A stretch of 64,000 nucleotides of DNA from Lachnospiraceae bacterium (GTDB lineage: Bacteria > Bacillota > Clostridia > Lachnospirales > Lachnospiraceae), in assembly GCA_022793375.1 (NCBI GenBank), contig JAAWCS010000007.1, positions 18,433-82,432 on the forward strand, given 5' to 3'. This document shows, piece after piece, positions 41,356 to 49,493 of the stretch. Both the position numbers and the translations under genes were made by a program. Numbering within the stretch: position 1 is the first letter of the stretch; each line of letters opens with the position of its first letter. The notes beneath the pieces were generated by a model. That model saw only the letters and a list, made by a program, of their open reading frames with translations. It made no database searches and was not told the origin of the DNA.

Positions 41356-43191
41356 ATGAGTCGATTAGAAATCAAGAAATCCGATGCAGTCCAGAAATCC
41401 GTGGAGAGGATGTACGAGGTGCTGGAGCGGCGCATGATCGCCGGCGCCATCGACTCCTGCCCGGCAGACTTTCATCTGGGATTTCTGAAAATGTGTCACG
41501 CGCAGACCTGCGGGAAATGCGCCTCCTGCCGGATTGGCCTCAGGCAGCTGCAGAACCTTCTGACCGATGTGCTGGAGAACCGGGCGACGGTGGCGACGCT
41601 CGACCTGATCCGCAAGACGGCGAAGGACATCTACGATTCGGCGGACTGCGCGATCGGTTATGAAGCGGCGCGGATGATTTACAACGGGGTCAGCGAGTGC
41701 TACGACGATTATGTGCGCTACATTGAAAACGGCGGCTATATCGACGCCACAAAGATTTCCGTGCCTTGTGTGGACGCCTGCCCGGCCAATGTGGATATCC
41801 CGGGATATGTGGCCCTGGTGGGCGAAGGGCGCTACGAGGACGCCGTGCGCCTGATCCGCAAGGACAACCCGTTCCCGACGACCTGCGCATATGTCTGCGA
41901 GCACCCCTGTGAGAGGAAGTGCCGCCGCCGTATCATCGACAGCCCGATCAACATCCGCGGCATCAAGCGGGCGGCCGTCGATTATGCGAAGGACGTACCG
42001 GTCGAAAAGTGCGCGCCCGATACCGGCAAGAAGGTGGCGGTCATCGGCGGCGGCCCCAGCGGTTTAAGCGCGGCTTACTACCTGTCCCTGATGGGGCATC
42101 GCGTGACCGTCTTTGAAGCCAAGCCCAAGTTAGGCGGCATGCTGCGCTACGGCATCCCCAGCTACCGCTTCCCCCGGGAAAAGCTGCAGGAGGATATCGA
42201 CGCGATCCTTTCCCTGGGAGTGGAGGTAAAGAGAGGGACCAAGGTAGGCCAGGATATCACGATCCAGGCGCTGATTTTACAGTACGACGCCGTGTATATC
42301 GCCATCGGCGCCCATGTCGATAAGAAGATGGGCATTGAGGGCGAGGACGCAAAGAACGTGGTTTCGGCCGTGGACCTGTTAAATAAAATCGGCCACGATG
42401 AATTCCCGGATTTCACCGGGGAAAACGTGGTAATCTTAGGCGGCGGCAACGTCGCTATGGACTGCGCCCGTTCGGCGGTGCGCCTGGGCGCAGGAAAAAC
42501 CTCGATCGTCTACCGCCGCCGCCAGGAGGATATGCCGGCGCTGGCCGCCGAAATCGAGAGCGCGATCGCCGAGGGCGTGGAGATCCGCAGCCTGATGGTG
42601 CCCCTGCGCATTGAGAAAGACGAAGCCGGCGCCGTAAAAGGGCTGTGGGTCAAACCGCAGATGATCGGCCCCTGCGACCGCAAAGGCCGCCCTTCGCCGA
42701 AGGATTCCAAAAAACCGGAGCAGTTCATCCCCTGCGACCGCGTGATCGTGGCCATCGGCCAGAACATCGATTACAAGCATTTTGAAAACAGCGGCATCGA
42801 GATTACCCGCGGCGTGATCGACGCCTTAGACGACGGCATGATCCGCGACAAAGAGGGCGTATTCGCCGGCGGCGACTGCGTGACCGGGCCCGCGACCGTC
42901 ATCCGCGCGATCGAGGGCGGCAAGGTAGCGGCCGCCAATATCGACGCCTTCCTGGGCTTTAAGCATATGATCAGCTGCGATGTGGAAATCCCGGCCGACT
43001 ATGTACATAACCGTCTGCCCTGCGGCCGGGTAAACATGGTAGAGCGGGAAGCCTGCGAGCGCAAGTGCGATTTCGCGGGCGTAGAACTGGGTATGAGCGA
43101 GGAGGAGGCCTGCCAGGAATCTTCCCGCTGCCTGCGCTGTGATTATTACGGTTACGGCTCGCTGAAAGGAGGGAGGACGGCACAATGGTAA
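41356..43191 (+). CDS. Hydrogenase-associated GltD-like FAD/NAD(P) oxidoreductase with NuoF-type Fe-S domain
   Basis: 611 aa. Residues about 1-110 resemble the C-terminal Fe-S domain of NuoF (QTCGKCASCRIGL and a later Cys in ADCAIG). Residues about 135-200 carry the Cys motifs of the GltD N-terminal Fe-S domain (CVDACPANVDIPGY, CEHPCERKCRR). Residues about 210-600 form the two-dinucleotide-fold GltD core (VAVIGGGPSGLSAAYYL, VVILGGGNVAMDCAR). It would exchange electrons between NAD(P)H and the adjacent hydrogenase. The NuoF FMN/NADH domain is absent, unlike HydB of bifurcating enzymes. The 3' end overlaps hydA by 7 bp. Confidence 0.87.
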   Translation: MSRLEIKKSDAVQKSVERMYEVLERRMIAGAIDSCPADFHLGFLKMCHAQTCGKCASCRIGLRQLQNLLTDVLENRATVATLDLIRKTAKDIYDSADCAIGYEAARMIYNGVSECYDDYVRYIENGGYIDATKISVPCVDACPANVDIPGYVALVGEGRYEDAVRLIRKDNPFPTTCAYVCEHPCERKCRRRIIDSPINIRGIKRAAVDYAKDVPVEKCAPDTGKKVAVIGGGPSGLSAAYYLSLMGHRVTVFEAKPKLGGMLRYGIPSYRFPREKLQEDIDAILSLGVEVKRGTKVGQDITIQALILQYDAVYIAIGAHVDKKMGIEGEDAKNVVSAVDLLNKIGHDEFPDFTGENVVILGGGNVAMDCARSAVRLGAGKTSIVYRRRQEDMPALAAEIESAIAEGVEIRSLMVPLRIEKDEAGAVKGLWVKPQMIGPCDRKGRPSPKDSKKPEQFIPCDRVIVAIGQNIDYKHFENSGIEITRGVIDALDDGMIRDKEGVFAGGDCVTGPATVIRAIEGGKVAAANIDAFLGFKHMISCDVEIPADYVHNRLPCGRVNMVEREACERKCDFAGVELGMSEEEACQESSRCLRCDYYGYGSLKGGRTAQW

Positions 43192-44903
43192 ACGCGACGA
43201 TCAATGGAATTGCCGTGGCAGTTCCCGAAGGAACCACGATTATGGAAGCAGCAGAACAGATCGGGATCCAGATCCCCCGTCTCTGCTATTTGAAAGGAAT
43301 CAACGAAATCGGCGCCTGCCGCGTCTGCGTGGTCGAGGTGGAGGGCTCCGACCAGCTTGTCACCTCCTGCAACCACTATGTGGAGGAGGGGATGGTCGTA
43401 CATACCAACAGCTCCCGGGCGCGCCGCAGCCGCAAGACGACGCTGCAGCTGATTTTGTCGCAGCACAACCAGGACTGCCCGGTCTGCTCGCGCAACGGCA
43501 CCTGCACGCTGCAGGACATTGCCGGCCGCATGAGCATCCTGAGCGTTCCCTTTCCCAAGGAATGCGAAGAATACAACTGGGACGACAGCTTCCCGATCAT
43601 CCGGGACGCTTCCAAGTGCATCAAGTGCATGCGCTGCGTAAACATCTGTGAAAAAGTACAGGGGCTGGGCGTGTGGGAGGTCATCAATACCGGCTACCGC
43701 ACGACGATCCATGTCAAGGATAACCTGCCGATCGGCGAGGCGAACTGCGCGGCCTGCGGCCAGTGCGTAACCCACTGCCCGGTGGGCGCTTTGACGGTAC
43801 GAAGGGACGGCAACGCGGTGTTTGACGCCCTTGACGACCCGGAGATCACGACGGTGGTGCAGATCGCCCCGGCCGTGCGCGGCGCTTTTGCCGAAAGCCT
43901 GGGCTTAGACCGCGACGCGGTGACCATGGGCCAGCTTGTGGCGGCCTTAAAGCAGATCGGCTTTGACTATGTGTTTGACACCAATTTTGCGGCCGATTTA
44001 ACGATCATGGAGGAGGGAAGCGAGCTTTTGGAGCGCCTGTCCCACAAGGACCGCTACCAGTGGCCGATGTTTACCTCCTGCTGCCCGGGCTGGGTACGCT
44101 TTTTACGCAGCGAATACCCGGATATGGTGCCCCAGCTGTCGACGGCCAAATCGCCGCAGCAGATGTTCGGCGCGGTCGCCAAGACCTATTTCGCAGAGAA
44201 GATCGGGGTATCCCCCGACAAGCTGTGCGTGATTTCGATCATGCCCTGCAGCGCCAAAAAATACGAGTGCAGCGTCTCCTGCATGAGCGCCGACGGCGCG
44301 GCCCCGGACGTGGACATCGTCATGATTACGCGCGAGATCATGCGCTTTGTGCAGATGGCGCATTTGAGCCTGCCCGACCTGCCCGACCTGCCGTTTGACA
44401 GCCCCTTAGGCTCCGGCACCGGCGCCGCCGTGATCTTCGGCGCGTCCGGCGGCGTGATGGAGGCGGCCCTGCGCTCGGCGTACTTCCTGCTGGTCGGAAA
44501 GAACATCGAGCCGGAAGCCTTTAAGGAAGTCCGCGGCTTAACCGAGCGCCGCGAGCTGGAAGTGGAAGTGGCCGGCAATACGGTGCGCTGTGCCGTTGTC
44601 TCCAGCCTGGGCGAAGCCCGCAAGCTGATTGAGGACGTGCGGGCCGGCCGCAGCCAGTATGAGTTTGTCGAAGTCATGGCCTGCCCCGGCGGCTGCTCCG
44701 GCGGCGGCGGCCAGCCGATCAAGGACGGAGAAGAACGGGCCATGGTGCGGGCCGATAAGCTCTACCGCTTAGACGCCGCCAACCCGCTGCGCTATTCTCA
44801 TGAAAATCCCGATGTGCAGACGCTCTACAAGGAGTATCTGGGCGCGCCGATGTCGCACAAGGCGCATGAGCTTTTACATACCGATCAGGCACAATGGGAC
44901 TGA
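43185..44903 (+). CDS. [FeFe]-hydrogenase catalytic subunit
   Basis: 572 aa. In order: a [2Fe-2S] domain (CRVCVVEVEG), the His/Cys [4Fe-4S] site (QHNQDCPVCSRNGTC), two ferredoxin clusters (CIKCMRCVNICEK; CAACGQCVTHCPVG) and the H-cluster domain. H-cluster signatures are canonical: L1 FTSCCPGW with the proton-transfer Cys, L2 IMPCSAKKYE and L3 EVMACPGGCSGGGGQP. It reversibly reduces protons to H2. The modular layout matches clostridial group A enzymes; the GltD-like partner suggests the glutamate-synthase-linked A2 type (tentative). AAAGGAGGGAGG precedes the ATG. Maturases HydEFG are not in the window. Confidence 0.96.
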   Translation: MVNATINGIAVAVPEGTTIMEAAEQIGIQIPRLCYLKGINEIGACRVCVVEVEGSDQLVTSCNHYVEEGMVVHTNSSRARRSRKTTLQLILSQHNQDCPVCSRNGTCTLQDIAGRMSILSVPFPKECEEYNWDDSFPIIRDASKCIKCMRCVNICEKVQGLGVWEVINTGYRTTIHVKDNLPIGEANCAACGQCVTHCPVGALTVRRDGNAVFDALDDPEITTVVQIAPAVRGAFAESLGLDRDAVTMGQLVAALKQIGFDYVFDTNFAADLTIMEEGSELLERLSHKDRYQWPMFTSCCPGWVRFLRSEYPDMVPQLSTAKSPQQMFGAVAKTYFAEKIGVSPDKLCVISIMPCSAKKYECSVSCMSADGAAPDVDIVMITREIMRFVQMAHLSLPDLPDLPFDSPLGSGTGAAVIFGASGGVMEAALRSAYFLLVGKNIEPEAFKEVRGLTERRELEVEVAGNTVRCAVVSSLGEARKLIEDVRAGRSQYEFVEVMACPGGCSGGGGQPIKDGEERAMVRADKLYRLDAANPLRYSHENPDVQTLYKEYLGAPMSHKAHELLHTDQAQWD

Positions 44904-44978
44904 GGGAGAGTTTTCTCCCCAAATTGAATAATCCTCCCTGGATTAGCCGCTAGAACGCATAGGCTAAGAAAAGGAAAG

Positions 44979-45015
44979 CATGTTCCCTGGAGCCGAAATG
45001 GCCCCGGGGAACGTG
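44979..45015 (+). terminator. Probable terminator hairpin after the hydrogenase operon
   Basis: CATGTTCCCTGG and GCC pair with GGCC and CCGGGGAACGTG around a GAAAT loop; TTATAT follows. A smaller GGGAGA / TCTCCC hairpin lies directly after the stop codon at about 44905-44921. Confidence 0.55.
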
Positions 45016-45044
45016 TTATATGGGCCAGGCACAAAGGAGAGAGT

Positions 45045-45590
45045 ATGAATCAATCGCTGAATTTATATATTCCGGCTTACGAAGAACTCTGGTATCGCCG
45101 GAAAATAATGCAGGATCCCGATACAATGAGCTACAATAAAGGTTATGATATCGATTGTACGGGGTATGATAAAGCGACAGGATGCATCGCCTTTCCCGAA
45201 GAAGAGTGGGCCGACTGGTACGCGTATTTTATCGGGCAGGAGCCGCGGCGGTTTTATGCCTATATTGTCCGCGAGGGTGACGGCGCTTTTATCGGAGAGG
45301 TCAATCTGCATAGAAACGAAAAGGATCCCTGGCATGAGATGGGGATTGTCCTGGAAGCAAAGTACCGGGGAAACGGTTATGCGGCAGAAGCTTTGCGGCT
45401 GTTGCTGCAGCATGCCTTTGAAGAGATGGGCGCCATAGCCGTTCACAACGATTTTGAGGAGGAACGAAGCGCTGCGGCCCGCGTGCATCTGTCAGCGGGA
45501 TTTACAAAAGGCCGGACAGAAAACGGTATTTGCGGGTGGAGTATTTCCAGAGAGCAGTATTTCGGGCAGAAAGCGGGCTGGGAAAAATAA
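45045..45590 (+). CDS. GNAT-family N-acetyltransferase
   Basis: 181 aa. The acetyl-CoA-binding motif is in MGIVLEAKYRGNGYAAEALRLLLQHAF, followed by the NDFEEERSAAARVHLSAGF segment typical of RimJ/RimL-like members. Aromatic-rich N-terminus (YEELWYRRKIM) and EEWADWYAYF precede it. The substrate is unknown. AAAGGAGAG precedes the ATG. Confidence 0.9.
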   Translation: MNQSLNLYIPAYEELWYRRKIMQDPDTMSYNKGYDIDCTGYDKATGCIAFPEEEWADWYAYFIGQEPRRFYAYIVREGDGAFIGEVNLHRNEKDPWHEMGIVLEAKYRGNGYAAEALRLLLQHAFEEMGAIAVHNDFEEERSAAARVHLSAGFTKGRTENGICGWSISREQYFGQKAGWEK

Positions 45591-45595
45591 AAATG

Positions 45596-45624
45596 TTTAC
45601 ATCGGCGAACCTTTGGAGTATAAT
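45596..45624 (+). promoter_or_regulatory. Promoter of the prohibitin-like gene
   Basis: TTTACA, 17 bp, TATAAT. It lies just before three tandem 52-bp elements, which are therefore in the transcribed leader of about 190 nt. Confidence 0.8.
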
Positions 45625-45648
45625 CGCGTAGTATAAGACAAGAGAGAA

Positions 45649-45804
45649 GAAGCACCGTGAAGGTGTACCATAATGCCCTGAGAATACGGGCGTTATCAAG
45701 GAAACACCACAATGGTGTACCATAATGCCCTGAGAACACGGGCATTATCAAGGAAACACCACAAGGGTGTACCATAATGCCCTGAGAACATGGGCATCAT
45801 TAGG
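45649..45804 (+). repeat. Three exact-register tandem copies of a 52-bp two-hairpin leader element
   Basis: Units are 45649-45700, 45701-45752 and 45753-45804. Each has hairpin 1 (CACC/GGTG or ACACC/GGTGT) and hairpin 2 (ATAATGCCC with GGGCGTTAT, GGGCATTAT or GGGCATCAT) with loop TGAGAAYA. Single copies lie upstream of mazF and the CBS gene. Hairpin 1 covaries between loci (ATACC/GGTAT against ACACC/GGTGT). The array ends 16 bp before the start codon. Confidence 0.9.
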
Positions 45805-45820
45805 GAAACGGGGGATACGG

Positions 45821-46846
45821 ATGAGAAATATTTTTAAAAAGGCTCGCAATACAACAGATTATGTCAATCCTGCGCCGCGGAAGCTGCCGCGTGTTTTGGG
45901 AACCGTGGTTTTGCTCATAGCGGTGCTGGTAGTGATGGGCAATGCCGTGGAGGTGATCCCTTCCGGCTTTACCGGGGTGGTGACGACCTTTGGGCAGATT
46001 CAGGAAAAGCCGATGCCGAACGGGTTTAACTGGAAGATTCCTTTTGTGCAGGAGGTATTGCAGGTCAACAACAAACAACAGGATATTTATCTGGAGGGCC
46101 AGATCTGGAGCGAGGCGTCGGATCAGACGGTCGTGTACCTGGAGGGCGTCACGGTAACATACCAGATTCTTCCGGAGCGGTCGGCCTGGATTTTTGCCAA
46201 CGTAAGCGATTATACGAACAACCTGGTTTCAAGAACATTGGTGGACTCTGCTCTGAAAACGGCGGCCAAATCGCTGGCATCGGAGGATGTGACGAACCGT
46301 GGGCTGATCGAACCGGCGGCCAGAGAGAGCCTGCAGGCGGCGATGGATGAAAAGTACGGGGCCGATACGGTGAAGGTAATCAAAGTCGTGATCGCAAACA
46401 TGGATTTTGAAGAGCGGTATAACGAAGCGATCGAGGCCCGCCAGCTGGCCCGGATGGAACAGGAGCGCCAGCAGATCGAGAATGCGACGAACCTGGCAAG
46501 GGCGCAGGCGGAAGCAGATGCGGCCCGCATTGAAGCGCAGGGAAAAGCAGAAGCGGAGACAATCCTTGCTCAGGCCAAGGCGGACGCAAACGAGATTTTA
46601 TCCGCAAGCATCACCGAACGGACACAGACACAGGACATGATTAACAGCTGGAACGGCGTCCTTCCGTCTACTTTTGTAACAGACGGGGAGAACGGGCTGT
46701 TTAAGATGTTCAGCATAACGCCCGCGCAGACGGAGAACGCCGGCCGTGCGGCGCCGGCCGCTTCGCCTTCGGTGGAGTCAGCCGCGCCGGAGGAGACGAC
46801 AGCCGCACAGGAGAGCGCCGCCCAGGCAGAGACCGGGGCGGAGTAA
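45821..46846 (+). CDS. Prohibitin/HflC-like SPFH membrane protein
   Basis: 341 aa. One membrane helix (about 25-45) precedes the SPFH domain (about 47-230; VEVIPSGFTGVVTTFGQI, VIKVVIANMDFEERYNEAIEARQLA). A long Ala/Glu-rich coiled coil (about 215-275) follows, then an Ala/Pro/Thr tail. Related proteins organise membrane microdomains and oligomerise into cages. The ATG at 45821 has GGGGGA upstream. The frame is open further upstream through the repeat array, but those starts are in the leader. Its leader with three structured repeats is the unusual feature. Confidence 0.88.
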   Translation: MRNIFKKARNTTDYVNPAPRKLPRVLGTVVLLIAVLVVMGNAVEVIPSGFTGVVTTFGQIQEKPMPNGFNWKIPFVQEVLQVNNKQQDIYLEGQIWSEASDQTVVYLEGVTVTYQILPERSAWIFANVSDYTNNLVSRTLVDSALKTAAKSLASEDVTNRGLIEPAARESLQAAMDEKYGADTVKVIKVVIANMDFEERYNEAIEARQLARMEQERQQIENATNLARAQAEADAARIEAQGKAEAETILAQAKADANEILSASITERTQTQDMINSWNGVLPSTFVTDGENGLFKMFSITPAQTENAGRAAPAASPSVESAAPEETTAAQESAAQAETGAE

Positions 46847-47011
46847 GACGGGACGAGAAAAGAAATTTGTCTGATTTTTATTTTGCGAAGAAGGAAACGG
46901 CTTTTTCAGCTTCGGCTTTTTCGTAGGCTTTTTCGTAGGCGCTTTTCGTAGAAATTTTTTGTTTTTAGTCTTGATTTTTTTGATGGATTAGTGTAAAATA
47001 GGAAGTACGTT
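46847..47011 (+). other. Intergenic stretch with short TTTTTCGTAGG repeats and the tRNA promoter
   Basis: About 165 bp without a gene. It holds three imperfect CTTTTTCGTAGG-like repeats (46909-46952) and a promoter TTGATT, 17 bp, TAAAAT at 46971-46999. Composition becomes AT-rich here. Confidence 0.5.
46971..46999 (+). promoter_or_regulatory. Promoter of the tRNA-Gly gene
   Basis: TTGATT, 17 bp, TAAAAT, 12 bp before the tRNA 5' end. Confidence 0.65.
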
Positions 47012-47082
47012 GCGGATATAGTTCATTGGTAGAACACCAGCTTCCCAAGCTGGATAGGCGGGTTCGATTCCCGTTATCCGCT
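47012..47082 (+). tRNA. tRNA-Gly (anticodon CCC)
   Basis: 71 nt cloverleaf. Acceptor arms GCGGATA / TATCCGC, D-arm with AGTTCATTGGTAGAAC, anticodon stem CCAGC / GCTGG with loop TTCCCAA (anticodon CCC, reading GGG) and T-arm GCGGGTTCGATTCCCGT. CCA is not encoded. A T-rich run follows. The prophage begins just after its 3' end, so it is the likely integration site. Confidence 0.93.
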
Positions 47083-47172
47083 CTCTTTTTTTGCTTATTT
47101 TAAAGGATTATTCAGGTTGTATAAGACATATGTTCTATACTTAAAAAGTCGTTAAATCCTGGTCACGGCATA

Positions 47173-47212
47173 TTGTGGGACGAAAACCTTGTAAAAGGCG
47201 ATCGTCCCACAA
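47173..47212 (-). terminator. Hairpin at the end of the prophage tail operon
   Basis: TTGTGGGACGA pairs perfectly with TCGTCCCACAA; the loop itself contains CCTT/AAGG. It starts 2 bp after the stop of the last tail gene. There is no T-run, so it may be a terminator aided by Rho or a transcript-protecting hairpin. Confidence 0.55.
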
Positions 47213-47214
47213 CT

Positions 47215-47985
47215 TTATATAAGCCCAAACACCGGACGGATTCCTAAAATGTTCATTGTACTATGATATGTTGCATATCCGTTTCCGTTCATAACGGCAA
47301 AACATGCGGCAGTAGTAACATCTCTCAGCCATTGGTGTTGTCTCAGCGGGTTAATAAAAAACGGATGTTTTCGCATTAAAGCGAATTGAGTTTTGGAAAT
47401 CTGATACCTATAGGGCATAACGGTTCCATTACCTGCAGGAGACTGAATATCGCATCCATACATCATAATTTCATTTGGTATCTCGATTTGGGAATCGTAC
47501 CATCCACCATTCGACGGGTATCCATTCGTGACACCGGATGTTAAAAGTTCTCTGTGATTTAATATATTTTCCTCTCCAAAAATGCTATATATGGTATTTT
47601 TAATATCTTCCATACCATACTGGCGCAGCCATGATCCTACATACCCACCTTCGGATGTATTTGTCTCATTCATTTTTGTACTCTTTAAAATCGAATCCGG
47701 CATTATAACAAGATGATGCGTTTTACAGGGAGTGTCTCCGGTATTGAACCAATAATCAGCGTCAACAATTCTCCATTTAACGCCGTTTATTTCCCAGTAA
47801 TTACCTAAACATAGTCCGTTAAAGCTGCCGTTTTGGACGGATGCCTTTTGCTCCGGTGAATAGCGTGAGCCTAAGCTCTTGCCCGTTGGAATAGCAAGAC
47901 TGTTTATCACTTCTAATTTATCTTCTAACTCTTTTATTTTCTGTTGCAAAAAGAGGTTATCACCCGTTCCGTTTACGTTTCCCAT
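47215..47985 (-). CDS. Prophage tail appendage protein with C-terminal lectin-like (DUF6273/FGE-like) domain
   Basis: 256 aa from the ATG at 47985 (GGAAG site); the frame extends to a TTG at 48039 without support. The N-terminus MGNVNGTGDN plus a short coiled coil (LFLQQKIKELEDKLE) resembles the N-termini of the other small appendage genes. The rest (NGVKWRIVDADYW, VGSWLRQYGM, HQWLRDVTTAACF, ending GIRPVFGL) fits a C-type-lectin/sulfatase-modifying-like fold found in phage receptor-binding tips and diversity-generating retroelement targets. It is the last gene before the tRNA. Function in host binding is inferred. Confidence 0.7.
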   Translation of the reverse strand: MGNVNGTGDNLFLQQKIKELEDKLEVINSLAIPTGKSLGSRYSPEQKASVQNGSFNGLCLGNYWEINGVKWRIVDADYWFNTGDTPCKTHHLVIMPDSILKSTKMNETNTSEGGYVGSWLRQYGMEDIKNTIYSIFGEENILNHRELLTSGVTNGYPSNGGWYDSQIEIPNEIMMYGCDIQSPAGNGTVMPYRYQISKTQFALMRKHPFFINPLRQHQWLRDVTTAACFAVMNGNGYATYHSTMNILGIRPVFGLI

Positions 47986-48092
47986 GTCTCTGCTTCCTTT
48001 CGCTTTCTCTTTATTTGCTTCCTTTTTTTGTTGCGTCAATGGCGCCTAAATCTCTGTTCCTGTTTTTGTGCCTTGCATGTGATACCCCCTCA

Positions 48093-48761
48093 TTATTTAT
48101 ATTTCCAAATCCGAACCCTTAATCCATTGACAACCGTATTCGGTGCGCCGATTACATATAAAATGTTGCTTACAATAGCAACACTAAACGCGCCTGTATT
48201 AGTCGTCCAAGTATCTACGGTTGCAAATAAAGCTTCTGTTACATTTGGCCCTCGATAATATCCGTTCGATGCAATTGTAGCAGTGCCAACATTAACAGCT
48301 TCATACCCGAGTGGGCGGAAATAAGTCTCTGTGGTAGTTCCGTCACCAACTTTTTTAAATCGGATATAATCGCTTTCAAATACAATCTGATTGTTTGTTT
48401 CGTCATTTGCAATAAAATTAACTACAGAACGATTTGTTCCATCTTCAGTTTGCTTAACTTCAATGGTTTTAATATTTGACGTTGTTACTTTTCTGCTTAA
48501 CTCATTGACTTTCCGGATCAGGTTGTTTATCATCTGTAAAACGGTAGTTCCCTCCAGCCTGTTATACCAGACCGCACCAGCGTGAGTCCGGAACCAAGCC
48601 GTTTTGTCCAGCACTTTACTCAGGATCGGATGACTCGGCACAATTTTATATGTAGCCGTTTGTGTCTCGCCCCCTTCCGGCGTGAAGTTTTCCGTAAAAG
48701 TCTCTATAGAACCCAGGCGTATGTCTGGTGCCCAGGTTGTGCCTGTTTTTGTGTTTGGCAT
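48093..48761 (-). CDS. Prophage tail/baseplate protein, unrecognised
   Basis: 222 aa. I do not recognise the family. The N-terminal half (APDIRLGSIETFTENF; FRTHAGAVWYNRLEGTTVLQMI) looks like an attachment region, a short coiled coil (INNLIRKVNELSRKV) may trimerise it, and the C-terminal half is beta-rich (NQIVFESDYIRFKKVG). AAGGAGG precedes the ATG. Its place between small appendage genes suggests a tail fibre or tip component. Confidence 0.65.
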   Translation of the reverse strand: MPNTKTGTTWAPDIRLGSIETFTENFTPEGGETQTATYKIVPSHPILSKVLDKTAWFRTHAGAVWYNRLEGTTVLQMINNLIRKVNELSRKVTTSNIKTIEVKQTEDGTNRSVVNFIANDETNNQIVFESDYIRFKKVGDGTTTETYFRPLGYEAVNVGTATIASNGYYRGPNVTEALFATVDTWTTNTGAFSVAIVSNILYVIGAPNTVVNGLRVRIWKYK

Positions 48762-48776
48762 AAATAATAATCCTCC

Positions 48777-49202
48777 TTAACTTTGATACCACACGGCTGC
48801 ATCGCCGCCTTTTGCAAGTGAACCAAAAAATAATTTTTGCACTTTTGAAACATTCATAGAAATTGCAATTAACAACGCTGTATTGGATAGCAGGTGACTT
48901 TTGATCCAAACTAAATATCCGCCTGTCACTTCGGGCGGGCCGTCTGAAACATTCAAAAACGCTGCAATACCAAAAGTATCCTGATTTAATATTCCTTGTC
49001 CCAATGCTTCGGCAATGGATGTTCCGTAAATTCTTTTCATTGTAATTTTTTCACTTAGACCAGAAAAGGAAATTCTTAAACTCTCTAAAGCTTCTTGCAG
49101 TTCATTATTGCTGTTTTTCAATTCTGTATTTTCGGCCGATAATACTTCAATTCTTCTCAGCAATCCCAGATCGCCAGCATTGCTTCCAGTTATAGTTCCC
49201 AT
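48777..49202 (-). CDS. Small prophage appendage protein (shared N-terminal module)
   Basis: 141 aa. Residues 1-22 (MGTITGSNAGDLGLLRRIEV) nearly repeat the N-terminus of the gene at 49490-49915, and a coiled coil (about 15-50) follows. The C-terminal part (IAEALGQGILNQDTFGIAAF; LAKGGDAAVWYQS) is unrelated to that gene. GAGGGG precedes the ATG. It probably trimerises through the coiled coil and displays a variable tip. Confidence 0.65.
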   Translation of the reverse strand: MGTITGSNAGDLGLLRRIEVLSAENTELKNSNNELQEALESLRISFSGLSEKITMKRIYGTSIAEALGQGILNQDTFGIAAFLNVSDGPPEVTGGYLVWIKSHLLSNTALLIAISMNVSKVQKLFFGSLAKGGDAAVWYQS

Positions 49203-49220
49203 ATTTTTCCCCTCTTTCTA
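49146..49220. repeat. 75-bp direct repeat, copy 1 (appendage gene start region)
   Basis: It matches 49859-49933 at 68 of 75 positions by eye. It covers the ribosome-binding site and the first 19 or so codons of the 48777-49202 gene. Confidence 0.85.
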
Positions 49221-49493
49221 ATTTGTAGATATAAGCCTCCAACCACACGAACCGAAGCGCCAGCCGGAATCGTACTAAAGGCGATGGAAATCTCGAAGCG
49301 ATTACGCCGTTCGTCCTAATTTCTTCTGTAACGATAACCGCTGACACAACCACAACACGCCCAATCTTTACATATCCAGGCTCTAATACTTCGGTTCCGA
49401 TATCTTTGTTTTGCTGCTTTAATTCTTCAATTTCGTTTACAATGGAGAGATTACTCCCCCGGCATAAATTAAACTCATAGTAAACTTCTTCAT
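49190..49493 (-). pseudogene. Frameshifted small appendage gene
   Basis: An ATG overlaps the upstream stop (ATGA at 49493). Its frame runs MKKFTMSLIYAGG and then stops. Restoring one G in the G5 run (49456-49460) continues as SNLSIVNEIEELKQQNKD and on through a beta-like region. A second single-base loss near 49290-49303 is needed to read ISIAFSTIPAGASVRVVGG to a stop at 49190, overlapping the next start. The repaired product would be about 100 aa. It has the GSN plus coiled-coil layout of its neighbours. Sequencing error is an alternative. Confidence 0.55.

Noticed and set aside
44904..44925. Canonical terminator directly after hydA
   Set aside because: The GGGAGA/TCTCCC hairpin is followed by AAATTG rather than T; the larger hairpin at 44979 is a better candidate.
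45649..45804. CRISPR array
   Set aside because: The three units are contiguous with no spacers, differ internally, and no cas gene is present.
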